A stretch of 27,435 bases of DNA from Thermoplasmata archaeon (GCA_030039135.1 JASHQN010000127.1:1-27435); one strand, 5' to 3'. Positions 1 through 7,425 are shown, counted from the stretch's first letter. The notes: a model not told the origin generated them from the sequence alone. A program made the numbers and translations.

Positions 1-513
1 GACCTGCGAGGCCATGACGAAGATTGCAAACCCAGTAAAGGTGTCGCCGCACCAGTAGTCCTCGTAGGGCTCCCAAGCGATCCCCGCTTGGATGATTGGG
101 ATGTCAGCGCCGCAAAAGTAGTAACAGGGCTGCTCCCCCAGCCATATTGCCCACTGCTGACCAACGTTGTCAGTTGGTGCACCGGTCGGAACGTACGTGT
201 AGCTATCAAGATGGTAAATGTTCGACGTACACCAACCGGTAGGACTGCAATCTAATGCCATCTCCACCCAAGGATCAGTTCCATTTGAGGGGGCCAAGAG
301 AGGGCGGACCCCGACGGGGGCGCTCGTTGGTGGCCTGGGCTGCGACACCGCTGCCAGATGCGATGACCCAGCGGAGGACCGACTCACATCGTTGTTCGCG
401 AACGCCGTAGCAACAAGTAGGGTGACGAAAATGAATACCGCGATCGTCGCACTCAGTGCTGCGCTCAGGCTTCGGCCCTTTTGGCGCAAACTCTGCTCCA
501 ATGGGTGATGCAC
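1..513 (-). CDS. Secreted Cys-rich protein of unknown function (partial, C-terminus beyond window)
   Basis: Reading the minus strand from GTG at 513 (or TTG at 501) gives an open frame of 171 codons that runs off the left edge. The N-terminus has a few basic residues, then a hydrophobic stretch (residues about 16-35, including IAVFIFVTLLVATAFA), which fits a signal peptide or membrane anchor. A Ser/Pro-rich linker follows, then a domain with closely spaced cysteines (CSPTGWC, CYYFC, WCGDTF), which suggests a disulfide-stabilised extracellular domain. No family was recognised. The codons are clearly less GC-rich than in the rest of the window, consistent with a recently acquired or fast-evolving gene. 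No ATG is in frame near the start, so the exact start is uncertain. The plus-strand frame over 218-508 looks like a shadow. Confidence 0.6.
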   Translation of the reverse strand, partial: MHHPLEQSLRQKGRSLSAALSATIAVFIFVTLLVATAFANNDVSRSSAGSSHLAAVSQPRPPTSAPVGVRPLLAPSNGTDPWVEMALDCSPTGWCTSNIYHLDSYTYVPTGAPTDNVGQQWAIWLGEQPCYYFCGADIPIIQAGIAWEPYEDYWCGDTFTGFAIFVMASQV

Positions 514-539
514 TTCACGCAACAAGACTGTTACGCCAT

Positions 540-557
540 CGGGTCATCCCCGACCCG
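540..557. other. Small inverted repeat upstream of the secreted-protein gene
   Basis: CGGTC-type arms CGGGTC and GACCCG flank a 6-base loop. It lies 27-44 bp upstream of the GTG at 513, so it could be an operator or simply chance. No T-run follows, so it is not an obvious terminator. Confidence 0.25.
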
Positions 558-720
558 TCACGCGCGGCCGTCGATTGTCGAAGGGGCCCGACGAGTTACA
601 GAACCCCCTTCAGTTTCTGAAACGTAGCGCAACCGGGAATCTCAGCGGGGCAGACCAGCCAGTAGAGGCAGACTCCAGTGCTTGTTGGTCCTGCTGGACT
701 CTGTCAACCACCCTCGATTT

Positions 721-780
721 TCGATTTAGGAACACCGGATTCGATTTAGGAACAGTCTGTCAATTTACGAACAAGTTCCG
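721..780. repeat. Three tandem 20-bp imperfect repeats upstream of ftsZ
   Basis: Three consecutive 20-bp units start at 721, 741 and 761. The first two share TCGATTTAGGAACA exactly; the third reads CAATTTACGAACA. On the minus strand each unit begins TGTTCSTAAATYGA. Regular spacing of about two helical turns fits iterated binding sites for a regulator. The TGTTC-initiated multiple terminal repeats also resemble ends of IS21-type insertion sequences, so this could be a leftover transposon end. No transposase is nearby in the window. The rest of 514-868 (about 355 bp) shows no convincing gene. Confidence 0.7.
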
Positions 781-793
781 TTCTACGCAAATG

Positions 794-803
794 TTTATGT
801 ATC
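794..803 (+). promoter_or_regulatory. TATA-like box for ftsZ
   Basis: TTTATGTATC is the best A/T-rich box upstream of ftsZ. It would place transcription start near 825, giving a leader of about 45 nt that carries a Shine-Dalgarno-like GGAGCGGGAG at 851-860, eight bases before the ATG at 869. Confidence 0.45.
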
Positions 804-868
804 AACTTCCAAGCTCTCCCTGCTGGGCGTATGACGCTCGTCTGACAAATGGAGCGGGAGAACCACCG

Positions 869-2005
869 ATGAAATCGATCATCCAAGAAGCGATCGCGAA
901 GCACCAGGAGAACCAGTCGTTGGTCGAGGAGAAGAAGCCGGCGACCCCCCCGACGTTCGGCAGCGCGGACGACGCCGAACTCGCCAAGCTGGCCGAGACG
1001 CTCAAGGTCAACATCCGGATCGTCGGGTGCGGCGGTGGCGGCTCGAACACGATCAACCGCTGCGTCGAAGAGGGGATCCAGGGCGCCGAGATGTGCGCCA
1101 TCAACACCGACGCGAAGCACCTCCTCACGATCCACGCGCCGCGCAAGATCCTCATCGGCCGCCGGGCCACGAAGGGCCTCGGCGCCGGGGCGCGCCCCGA
1201 GGTCGGCGAGGAGGCCGCTCGGGAGAACGAGGAGGAGCTGCGCCAGTTCCTCAACGGCGCCCACATCGTCTTCGTGACCGCCGGCATGGGCGGCGGCACC
1301 GGTACCGGTTCCGCGCACCTCGTCGCGCGCATCGCGAAGGAAGCGGGCGCTCTCACGATGGGTGTCGTCACGCTTCCGTTCGCCGGCGAGGGAGCCGCGC
1401 GCATGGAGCAGGCCCGCGACGGGCTCGAGCGCCTGCGACGCGTCTGCGACACGACGATCGTGATCCAGAACGACAAGCTCCTCGAGCTCGTCCCGCGGAT
1501 GCCGCTCGACTCCGCGTTCAAGCTCGCCGACGCGGTCCTCATGACCGCGATCAAGGGGATCACGGAGATCGTGACGAAGCCCGGACTCGTCAACCTCGAC
1601 TACGCCGACATCCTCACCGTCATGAAGGACGGTGGGGTCGCGCTCATCGGGCTCGGGGAGAGCGAGAGCGCCACCGACCGGGTGACCGAGGCGGTCACCG
1701 AGGCGCTCACGTCGCCGCTCCTCGGCGCGGTCGAGCTGAAGGACGCGACCGGCGCGCTCGTCCGCGTCATCGGCGGTCCGACGATGACCGTCAGCGAGGC
1801 GGAGAAGGCGGCCGCGCTCGTCGGCGGCAAGATCTCGAAGCGCGCCCGCATCATCTGGGGATGCTCGGTCGAGAACTCTCCCGACCTGGAGAACACGATC
1901 AAGGTGCTCCTGATCATCACGGGCGTCCGCGCGTCGAGCCTCCTCGGTCAGAAGGGAGGCTATGCGGCCGGCGAGTCCGAGGAAGTCATCGACCTCGTCC
2001 GGTAG
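869..2005 (+). CDS. ftsZ: Cell division protein FtsZ
   Basis: Tubulin-like GTPase that polymerises into the division ring. From ATG 869 it has 378 residues. The nucleotide-binding loop GCGGGGSNT is at about residues 53-61, the tubulin signature GGGTGTG at 141-147, and the T7 loop NLDYADIL, which completes the GTPase site of the neighbouring subunit, at 242-249. The first 45 residues are a charged extension ahead of the GTPase core. The C-terminus lacks a long linker. The frame is open upstream to 575, but that stretch is AT-richer, repeat-bearing and unlike FtsZ, and a GGAG motif sits just ahead of 869. I therefore reject the longer form. Archaea often have two FtsZ paralogues; I cannot assign the type here. 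The gene overlaps the next one by 44 bp. Confidence 0.95.
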   Translation: MKSIIQEAIAKHQENQSLVEEKKPATPPTFGSADDAELAKLAETLKVNIRIVGCGGGGSNTINRCVEEGIQGAEMCAINTDAKHLLTIHAPRKILIGRRATKGLGAGARPEVGEEAARENEEELRQFLNGAHIVFVTAGMGGGTGTGSAHLVARIAKEAGALTMGVVTLPFAGEGAARMEQARDGLERLRRVCDTTIVIQNDKLLELVPRMPLDSAFKLADAVLMTAIKGITEIVTKPGLVNLDYADILTVMKDGGVALIGLGESESATDRVTEAVTEALTSPLLGAVELKDATGALVRVIGGPTMTVSEAEKAAALVGGKISKRARIIWGCSVENSPDLENTIKVLLIITGVRASSLLGQKGGYAAGESEEVIDLVR

Positions 2006-2309
2006 AGCGCCGACCCTGCGCCCCCGCTACCTCGGCATCGAGGTGGCGGGGGAACACGTTCCCGTCCCGACCCCGCACTGGTGGGAGGCGACTCTGCGCG
2101 CCTGCCTCGATCGCTCCGGAGTGCCGGGTCGCTTCCGGGTCATCCGGAGCGAGGGCTACCGGGCCATCGCCGAGGTCGACCAACGGCGCGCAGGTCCCGC
2201 GCGGGCCGCCTGGACCACGCCGGTCGAGGGACGAGGCCCCCGCCTCATCACCCGGCGGACGTGGGGAACCCTGCGCGGAGCGAAGGCGTGGATCCGTAGC
2301 GGGGCCTGA
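1962..2309 (+). CDS. Pop5/Rpp14-like RNase P protein component
   Basis: 115-residue basic protein. It matches the pattern of the archaeal RNase P/MRP Pop5 family: an N-terminal LRPRYLGIEV strand (compare LREKKRYIAFKI in methanogen Pop5), a central RAIAEVDQRRAGPARAAW segment, and a C-terminal WGTLRGAKAWI motif resembling the family's SGTIRKAK. The protein would bind RNase P RNA and help process the 5' end of tRNA precursors. The only in-frame ATG (1962) lies inside ftsZ, so the genes overlap by 44 bp and are probably cotranscribed. The first 18 residues look like read-over of ftsZ, and an internal start without ATG is possible. The assignment is by motif recognition only. Confidence 0.6.
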   Translation: MRPASPRKSSTSSGRAPTLRPRYLGIEVAGEHVPVPTPHWWEATLRACLDRSGVPGRFRVIRSEGYRAIAEVDQRRAGPARAAWTTPVEGRGPRLITRRTWGTLRGAKAWIRSGA

Positions 2310-2351
2310 ATTCCCAAGCGGGCTCGCGCATCCCGCGCGCGGTCGGCGCGG

Positions 2352-4100
2352 CTAGACGACGGAGAGCGCGAACGTCGGGACCTGGACGTAGATGCTCTGA
2401 AGCGCGGACGTCGTCGGGATCGAGAGCGTGACCGTCCCGACGGGTCCGCCGCTATTGTACGGTCCGACGCACGCGACGCTGGGACCGGTGCAGGCCCAGT
2501 CGTTCTCGAACGGCGAGGTCGCGTTGAAGTATCCCGCCCAGGCCGCGGCGAACGGGGAGACGATCGTGAGCGTGATCTGCGACCCGACGGCGAACGTGTA
2601 CAGGTTCGACGTGACCAGGCTGACCGATGCGATCGAGAGGAGCCGGACCGCGATATCGGTCGTCGAGATGCCGCTCTCGCTCGGGATCGGCCCGACGAAG
2701 ACGGGGAAGATCATCGAGATCGACGTGACCGCTCCCTGCGGGTTCATGCTCATCGACAGCTCGGGGCCGTCGACCATCACCGGGATCCCTCCTTCCTGGG
2801 CGTAGACGACCGCGCCCTCATCGAACGCGACGTCGGCCTGGGGAACGTAGGTGCTGTAGAGGTGAACGGCGAACGCCCCGCCGACCTCGCCGAGCCCGAG
2901 CGGGGTCGAGGCCTGGACCGAGTCGGGGCAGTTCTCGATCGTAGGTGCCACTGTGTTGTTGGCGCTGGGGTTGAACGCGGTCCACGCCCAGTTCGTGACC
3001 CACGGGTTGTGCGAGAACGCGATCGGCGTCGAGGTGACGTTGTACGTGACGTTGTAGTCGCCGTAGGACGTGTACGTCGTGTGGAAGTGACTCGTGGTGA
3101 CCACCGGCTGGTGTCCTCCCCACACCTGGTCGGTCGCCGCGAGGTTGTCGTTCGGACAGGACGTGGTCGAAGGCGAATCGCCGACGAAGTAGACGCTGAA
3201 GACCGAGTTGGCGTTGATGTTCGCGGCGGCAGTCGAATTCGTCACCGACACCACGTCCGCAGTTCCGTATACGGAGGCGAGGAACGTTATCCCGGCAGCC
3301 TCGGGCAGCCCCACGGTGTCGTGGAGGCCCACTTCGGTCACCTGGACCGTGCCGCCCCCGCTTGTGTCCGTAATGGTGAGTGTGTCGTAGTTCCCGTAGA
3401 TCACCACGTTCACGGTCCCTTGCCCCGACAGCGTGAGGGGGATTGTCGTGTTGTTCCCGACTTCCAGCAGGTTGAGCGTGCCGGTGCCGCTGAGGGCCAG
3501 GTCGAGTGCGGCGAGGGCGGCCTGGCTCGTGCCGCTGTCCGATGCATTGACGAAGTAGTTCCCGCCGTTCCCGCTGAAGCTATAGGTCGTGGTTCCCGAG
3601 TTCGAGAAGTTCCACCAGGCCGAGCCGGTCGTTCCGGTGCAGGCGGCCGTCGTCGTCCCGGTGAACGTGCAGCCGCTCGTCGAGGACGCGTAGTGGCCGA
3701 GGTTCGTCACCTGCGGGGGAGAGATCGACCACGCGCCTCCGATCGGCAGCGTGAGACCGAAGGTCGAGGATTTGGTCGCCGGCGCGATCGTCCCCAGGTC
3801 CGCGGGGGCGAAGGGCGGGTCGCCGCTCGATCCCAGCGTGACGGGAGCGGTGAGCTCGGCGCCGATCACTCCGGCGGCGGTCGCCGACTGGATCAGCGCC
3901 TGCAGGCGCCCGACCTGGTCCTCGACCTGGACGACGTGGTTGAGCTCGTTGACGCTCATCTGGTTCGGGAGCGTCGTGGTCAGGTAGTTCGCGATGAACG
4001 TGACGACGATGAGCAGGCCAAGAATCGTCGCCACCGGGGCCACCTGGCCCCGGCGACCTCGAACCCGCCACTTGCGGCGCGTACCTCGACGGCGAACCAC
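2352..4100 (-). CDS. Large surface protein with archaeal type IV pilin-like signal
   Basis: 582 residues from a GTG start. The N-terminus is strongly basic (residues 1-18), followed by RRG/QVAPVATILGLLIVV. This is the layout of archaeal class III prepilin signals, cleaved after the Gly by the PibD/FlaK-type peptidase so that the hydrophobic segment (about 22-40) assembles into a filament or anchors in the membrane. The remainder is Thr/Ser/Gly/Asn-rich and predicted to be beta-strand rich, with several N-X-S/T sequons (for example NFS, NAS, NNTT, NVT, NAT), as in glycosylated envelope proteins. At 582 residues it is much larger than a typical pilin, so it may be an adhesin-like minor pilin or a pseudopilin-anchored surface protein. 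The middle part (about 3130-3650) is less GC-rich than the flanks. No binding partner can be inferred. Confidence 0.75.
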   Translation of the reverse strand: MVRRRGTRRKWRVRGRRGQVAPVATILGLLIVVTFIANYLTTTLPNQMSVNELNHVVQVEDQVGRLQALIQSATAAGVIGAELTAPVTLGSSGDPPFAPADLGTIAPATKSSTFGLTLPIGGAWSISPPQVTNLGHYASSTSGCTFTGTTTAACTGTTGSAWWNFSNSGTTTYSFSGNGGNYFVNASDSGTSQAALAALDLALSGTGTLNLLEVGNNTTIPLTLSGQGTVNVVIYGNYDTLTITDTSGGGTVQVTEVGLHDTVGLPEAAGITFLASVYGTADVVSVTNSTAAANINANSVFSVYFVGDSPSTTSCPNDNLAATDQVWGGHQPVVTTSHFHTTYTSYGDYNVTYNVTSTPIAFSHNPWVTNWAWTAFNPSANNTVAPTIENCPDSVQASTPLGLGEVGGAFAVHLYSTYVPQADVAFDEGAVVYAQEGGIPVMVDGPELSMSMNPQGAVTSISMIFPVFVGPIPSESGISTTDIAVRLLSIASVSLVTSNLYTFAVGSQITLTIVSPFAAAWAGYFNATSPFENDWACTGPSVACVGPYNSGGPVGTVTLSIPTTSALQSIYVQVPTFALSVV

Positions 4101-4121
4101 TATCGCTCCCGTGCCGGGAAT

Positions 4122-4130
4122 GTAATTTAG
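4122..4130 (-). promoter_or_regulatory. TATA-like box for the pilin-like surface gene
   Basis: On the minus strand the sequence reads CTAAATTAC, centred about 26 bp upstream of the GTG at 4100. This fits a leaderless transcript. A second A/T-rich box (GTATTTATT in plus orientation, about 4140-4149) lies between the divergent genes. Confidence 0.5.
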
Positions 4131-4251
4131 CCGTGGGCGGCGTATTTATTCTTGCTGGCGGGACGGGTCGATTTCGATAGGGGATAGCGCGGGTCCGGCA
4201 GGCGGGAAATGACCGGGCCCGTCCGTCGGAGCGGTGCCGTGTTCCGCGACC

Positions 4252-4261
4252 CTTATCTCTC
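4252..4261 (+). promoter_or_regulatory. TATA-like box for purH
   Basis: CTTATCTCT lies about 35 bp upstream of the GTG at 4291, which suggests a transcription start near 4280. This argues against the upstream GTG at 4234 being the translational start, because that codon precedes the box. Confidence 0.4.
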
Positions 4262-4290
4262 TGCTATCCTCCCCGTTCGGGGTAAGGGGA

Positions 4291-5859
4291 GTGGCGGGCA
4301 AGGAGGCGGGCCCGGTCCGAGTGGAGCGCGCCCTCCTCTCGGTCGACGATAAGACCGGGCTCCCTGAGTTCGCTCGGGGGCTCGCCGGGTTTCACGTCGA
4401 GCTGTGGTCCACGGGTGGCACCCGTCGGGCGCTCGCCGATGCGGGCGTCCGGGCCGGCGCCGCCGAGGATCTCACCGGCATCGCCTCGTGGTTCGGCGGC
4501 CGCATCAAGACCCTGCATCCGTCGCTCCTTGGAGGGATCCTCGCCCCCCGGACGGAGGAGGGCCGGCGCGAGATGGCGGAGCGCGGGCTCACGCCGTTCG
4601 ATCTCGTCGTCACGAACTTCTACCCGTTCGAGCGGCACCTGGTCGAACACCCCGACGCCCGGGACCGGGAGGAGTTCATCGACATCGGGGGCGTCACGCT
4701 CGCCCGCGCCGCCGCAAAGAACCACGCATGGGTCGCGGTCGTGGTCGATCCGGCCGGCTACCCGGCCGTGCTGGACGAGCTGCGCGCGCACGGCGGGTCC
4801 ACGACCTCCGCATTTCGTGAGCGGCTCGCCGTAGACGCGTTTCGGCGGACGCAGGCGTACGACGCCGCCATCGCCCTGGCACTCGCCCCTCCCCGGGAAG
4901 GCCCCGAGGCCTTCCCGGAGGAGGTCGTCTTCCGCCGCGAGCCGTTCCGCTTGCGCTACGGGGAGAACCCGCACCAGCGGGCGGCGGCGTACGGTGCGAC
5001 GCGGCCGGCCGACGCGGGGCTGCATCCGCGGCCGTTTACGATGGTGAAGGGCGACGCGCTCTCGTTCACCAACCTTCTCGACCTCGACACCGCGCTCGCG
5101 ATCGTCGCGGAGTTCCCGACGCCGACCGCCGCCGTCGTGAAGCACGCGACCCCGTGCGGGGTCGCCTCCGGCGCGACGCTGCGGGACGCGCTCGAGCGAG
5201 CGATCGCGACCGACCCCGTCGCCCGGTACGGCTGCGCGATCGCGGTCAACCGGCCGTTCGAGCCGGACGACCCGAGCGCCTTCAAGGGGATCTTCGTCGA
5301 CCTGTGCGCCGCGCCCGCGTTCGATGAGACGGCGCTCGCGGCGCTCGAGAGGCGGCCCAAGCTCAAGGTCGTCCGGACCGCGGTGCCGCCGCTCGCCGAA
5401 GGCGCTTGGGAGGCGAAGAGCGCCCTCGGCCGCCTTCTGCTCGAGGAGGCGGACCGGCGCGAGCTCGCCCCGACCGACTTCAAGCTCGTCACGACGACGG
5501 CCGCCCCACCGGACGCGGCGTGCGCCCTCGACTTCGCGTGGCGCGTCGTGCGGCACGCGAAGTCGAACGCGATCGTGCTCGCCCAGGGCTCCCGGACCGT
5601 CGGAATCGGTTCCGGCCAGCCGACGCGCGTCAAAGCGGTCGAGCTCGCGTGCGAGGTCGCGGCCGAGCGCGCCCGGGGCGCGGTGCTCGCGTCCGACGCG
5701 TTCTTCCCGTTCGCCGATGGGGTCGAGGTCGCCGGCCGCGCCGGGGTCTCCGCGATCATCCAGCCGGGCGGGAGCGTTCGCGACCCGGAGGTGATCGCGA
5801 CGGCGGAGCGGTTCGGGATCGCGATGTACTTCACCGGGTGGCGCGTCTTTCGCCACTGA
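4291..5859 (+). CDS. purH: Bifunctional AICAR formyltransferase / IMP cyclohydrolase
   Basis: Carries out the last two steps of IMP synthesis in the cytosol: formylation of AICAR with 10-formyl-tetrahydrofolate, then ring closure. It has about 522 residues, the usual length for the fused enzyme. The N-terminal cyclohydrolase (MGS-like) domain shows LLSVDDKTG, STGGT and RIKTLHPSLLGGIL. The transformylase domain shows LRYGENPHQRAAAY, VKHATPCGVASG, RHAKSNAIVLA, the IGSGQPTRVKA segment and a C-terminal FRH. Start codon is uncertain: GTG 4291 follows a possible TATA box; GTG 4321 begins right at the conserved core; GTG 4234 is the longest option. Many archaea use separate PurP and PurO instead, so the fused PurH may be of bacterial origin (inference). 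Its end overlaps the convergent thioredoxin gene by 29 bp. Confidence 0.95.
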   Translation: MAGKEAGPVRVERALLSVDDKTGLPEFARGLAGFHVELWSTGGTRRALADAGVRAGAAEDLTGIASWFGGRIKTLHPSLLGGILAPRTEEGRREMAERGLTPFDLVVTNFYPFERHLVEHPDARDREEFIDIGGVTLARAAAKNHAWVAVVVDPAGYPAVLDELRAHGGSTTSAFRERLAVDAFRRTQAYDAAIALALAPPREGPEAFPEEVVFRREPFRLRYGENPHQRAAAYGATRPADAGLHPRPFTMVKGDALSFTNLLDLDTALAIVAEFPTPTAAVVKHATPCGVASGATLRDALERAIATDPVARYGCAIAVNRPFEPDDPSAFKGIFVDLCAAPAFDETALAALERRPKLKVVRTAVPPLAEGAWEAKSALGRLLLEEADRRELAPTDFKLVTTTAAPPDAACALDFAWRVVRHAKSNAIVLAQGSRTVGIGSGQPTRVKAVELACEVAAERARGAVLASDAFFPFADGVEVAGRAGVSAIIQPGGSVRDPEVIATAERFGIAMYFTGWRVFRH

Positions 5860-6181
5860 CCGGGTCACTCGCGGTCGCGAAGAGCCGCCGCAGGATCTGG
5901 CGGAACGCGACCGGGTCGACGGGGCCGACTTCCCGACCCCTCTCGTGCCCGGCCTGCACGAAGACGTACGTCGGGATCGAGTGGATCCCGTAGGAGCGGG
6001 TCACCACCGTCGCCTCGTCGACGTTGACCGTCGCGAACTTCACGCGCCCGTGGAGCCGCTCGGAGAGATCGCGCACGACCGGCGCCGTGGCCTTGCACGG
6101 TAGGCACCAGTCGGCGTAGAAGTCGACGACGACCGGGATCGGGGACCGAAGTACCTCGATCTCGAAGGTCTCGTCGTTCAC
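5831..6181 (-). CDS. Thioredoxin
   Basis: 116-residue thioredoxin-fold protein, GTG start. The redox motif reads WCLPC (residues 25-29), a variant of WCGPC with Leu in place of Gly, preceded by VVVDFYAD and followed later by the cis-Pro segment SIPTYVF. It would reduce cytosolic protein disulfides. The Gly-to-Leu change in the CXXC spacer is expected to alter redox potential, so it may be a specialised thioredoxin rather than the main one. The last 15 or so residues are a charged tail that overlaps the end of purH on the other strand. It is divergent from mutY with about 98 bp between the starts. Confidence 0.9.
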   Translation of the reverse strand: MNDETFEIEVLRSPIPVVVDFYADWCLPCKATAPVVRDLSERLHGRVKFATVNVDEATVVTRSYGIHSIPTYVFVQAGHERGREVGPVDPVAFRQILRRLFATASDPVSGERRATR

Positions 6182-6225
6182 GCGGACCGGTCCCGGACGC
6201 TCCGCGATCGTGGCACCCCCGGGGT

Positions 6226-6251
6226 TTCGAACTCGAACGGTGCTTTAAGGG
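6226..6251. promoter_or_regulatory. Divergent promoter region between thioredoxin and mutY
   Basis: CTTTAAGG at about 6243-6250 can act as a TATA box on both strands: toward mutY (GTG 6280, about 33 bp away) and toward the thioredoxin (GTG 6181). Next to it, TTCGA-AC-TCGAA (6226-6237) is a short perfect inverted repeat inside the thioredoxin-side leader and could be an operator shared by the two oxidative-stress genes. Confidence 0.4.
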
Positions 6252-6279
6252 TGTGCTTCGTGATGCCAGCCCGATCACC

Positions 6280-7425
6280 GTGCCACCTCGGGCCGCGCGA
6301 GCGCCCCGTCCGCGCCGGGCGTCCGAGACCGGCCGTGCGCTCGTGCGGTGGTTCCGATCCGAACGTCGGCCGCTCCCTTGGCGGCGCGACCGCGACCCGT
6401 ACCGGATCTGGGTCGCCGAGGTGATCCTCCAGCAGACGCGCGTCGCGCAGGCCGTGCCGTACTACGATCGGTTCCTCGCGGCGTTCCCGACGGTCCGCGC
6501 GCTCGCCGCTGCGCGCCTCGCCGAGGTCCTGAAGGTCTGGCAGGGGGCCGGGTACTACGCCCGAGCGCGCCATCTTCACGCCGCGGCCCGCCTCGTGCAG
6601 CAGCGGTACGGGGGAGCCCTTCCGCACGAGGCGCCCGAGCTCGAGCGATTGCCCGGGATCGGCCCGTACATCGCGCGCGCGATCGCGAGCCTCGCGTTCA
6701 GCGCCCCGGTCGTGGCGCTGGAGGCGAACGGTCTCCGAGTCGCGGCGCGCTGGACGCGCGACGGGGGCGACGTGCGCCGGCCTTCGGTCCGGCGGCGGCT
6801 CGAGGCGACGCTCGCCCGTACGATCCCGCCGGGCATGGCGGGGGAGTTCAACGAGGCGATCATGGAACTCGGGGAGACGATCTGCCGACCGCGGGATCCG
6901 CGGTGCGAGAGCTGCCCGGTGGCGTTCGGCTGTCGGGCGTACCGCGAGACCGACGAACCGGCGCGGTGGCCCCGGCGACGGTCGCGGGCGCGGCGTCCTC
7001 ACGTCCGGGCCGCGGTGGTCGTCCTCTCCGACCGGGGCCGATGGCTCCTCCAGCGGCGGCCACCGTCCGGCCTCCTCGGCGGCCTCTACGAGTTCCCCGG
7101 TGGCAAGATCGGCCCTGGCGAGCGACCGGTGGCCGCCGCGCGCCGAGAGCTCCGGGAGGAGACCGGACTCGAAGCTGGCCCGCTACGAGATCGGGGCGTC
7201 GTTCGCCACGCGTACAGTCACTTCACGGTCGAGCTCCACGTCTTCGAAGGCGCCCGGTACCCGCGGCGCCCCCTCACGCCGGCACACGGGCGCCGCTGGG
7301 TCCGCCCCCAGGACGTCGCCCGCCTGCCGATCCCGAAGGCGACCGAGAAGATCGTCCGTCTCCTCCTTCCTGCGGGTAGAGCTTCCCCGGATTCAGAATC
7401 CCATCGGGGTCGCACGCGCGCTTGA
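6280..7425 (+). CDS. mutY: A/G-specific adenine DNA glycosylase MutY with C-terminal Nudix domain
   Basis: Removes adenine mispaired with 8-oxoguanine. The glycosylase part shows AEVILQQTRV with the catalytic Glu, WQGAGYYARARHLH, the helix-hairpin-helix LPGIGPYIARAIASLAF, and a C-X6-C-X2-C-X5-C iron-sulfur motif. The expected catalytic Asp of the LDGNV motif is Glu here (LEANGLRV; codon at 6721-6723). The C-terminal domain has a complete Nudix box (GGKIGPGERPVAAARREL followed by REETGL), whereas many MutY C-domains have lost this box and only recognise 8-oxoG. It may therefore retain hydrolase activity. GTG 6280 is preferred because the TATA-like box at 6243-6250 is too close to GTG 6253. The last 20 or so residues extend over the neighbouring oxidase gene and look non-conserved. 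Confidence 0.9.
   Translation: MPPRAARAPRPRRASETGRALVRWFRSERRPLPWRRDRDPYRIWVAEVILQQTRVAQAVPYYDRFLAAFPTVRALAAARLAEVLKVWQGAGYYARARHLHAAARLVQQRYGGALPHEAPELERLPGIGPYIARAIASLAFSAPVVALEANGLRVAARWTRDGGDVRRPSVRRRLEATLARTIPPGMAGEFNEAIMELGETICRPRDPRCESCPVAFGCRAYRETDEPARWPRRRSRARRPHVRAAVVVLSDRGRWLLQRRPPSGLLGGLYEFPGGKIGPGERPVAAARRELREETGLEAGPLRDRGVVRHAYSHFTVELHVFEGARYPRRPLTPAHGRRWVRPQDVARLPIPKATEKIVRLLLPAGRASPDSESHRGRTRA

Noticed and set aside
218..508. Plus-strand frame of 96 codons
   Set aside because: It is antisense to a better minus-strand frame with a signal peptide and paired cysteines.
575..868. N-terminal extension of FtsZ (98 extra codons from position 575)
   Set aside because: The stretch contains the triple repeat and a TATA-like box, is less GC-rich, and does not resemble FtsZ; ATG 869 has a GGAG motif in front.
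4264..5868. 534-codon minus-strand frame opposite purH
   Set aside because: Arg/Asp/Pro-rich shadow of a GC-rich gene; purH has all family motifs.
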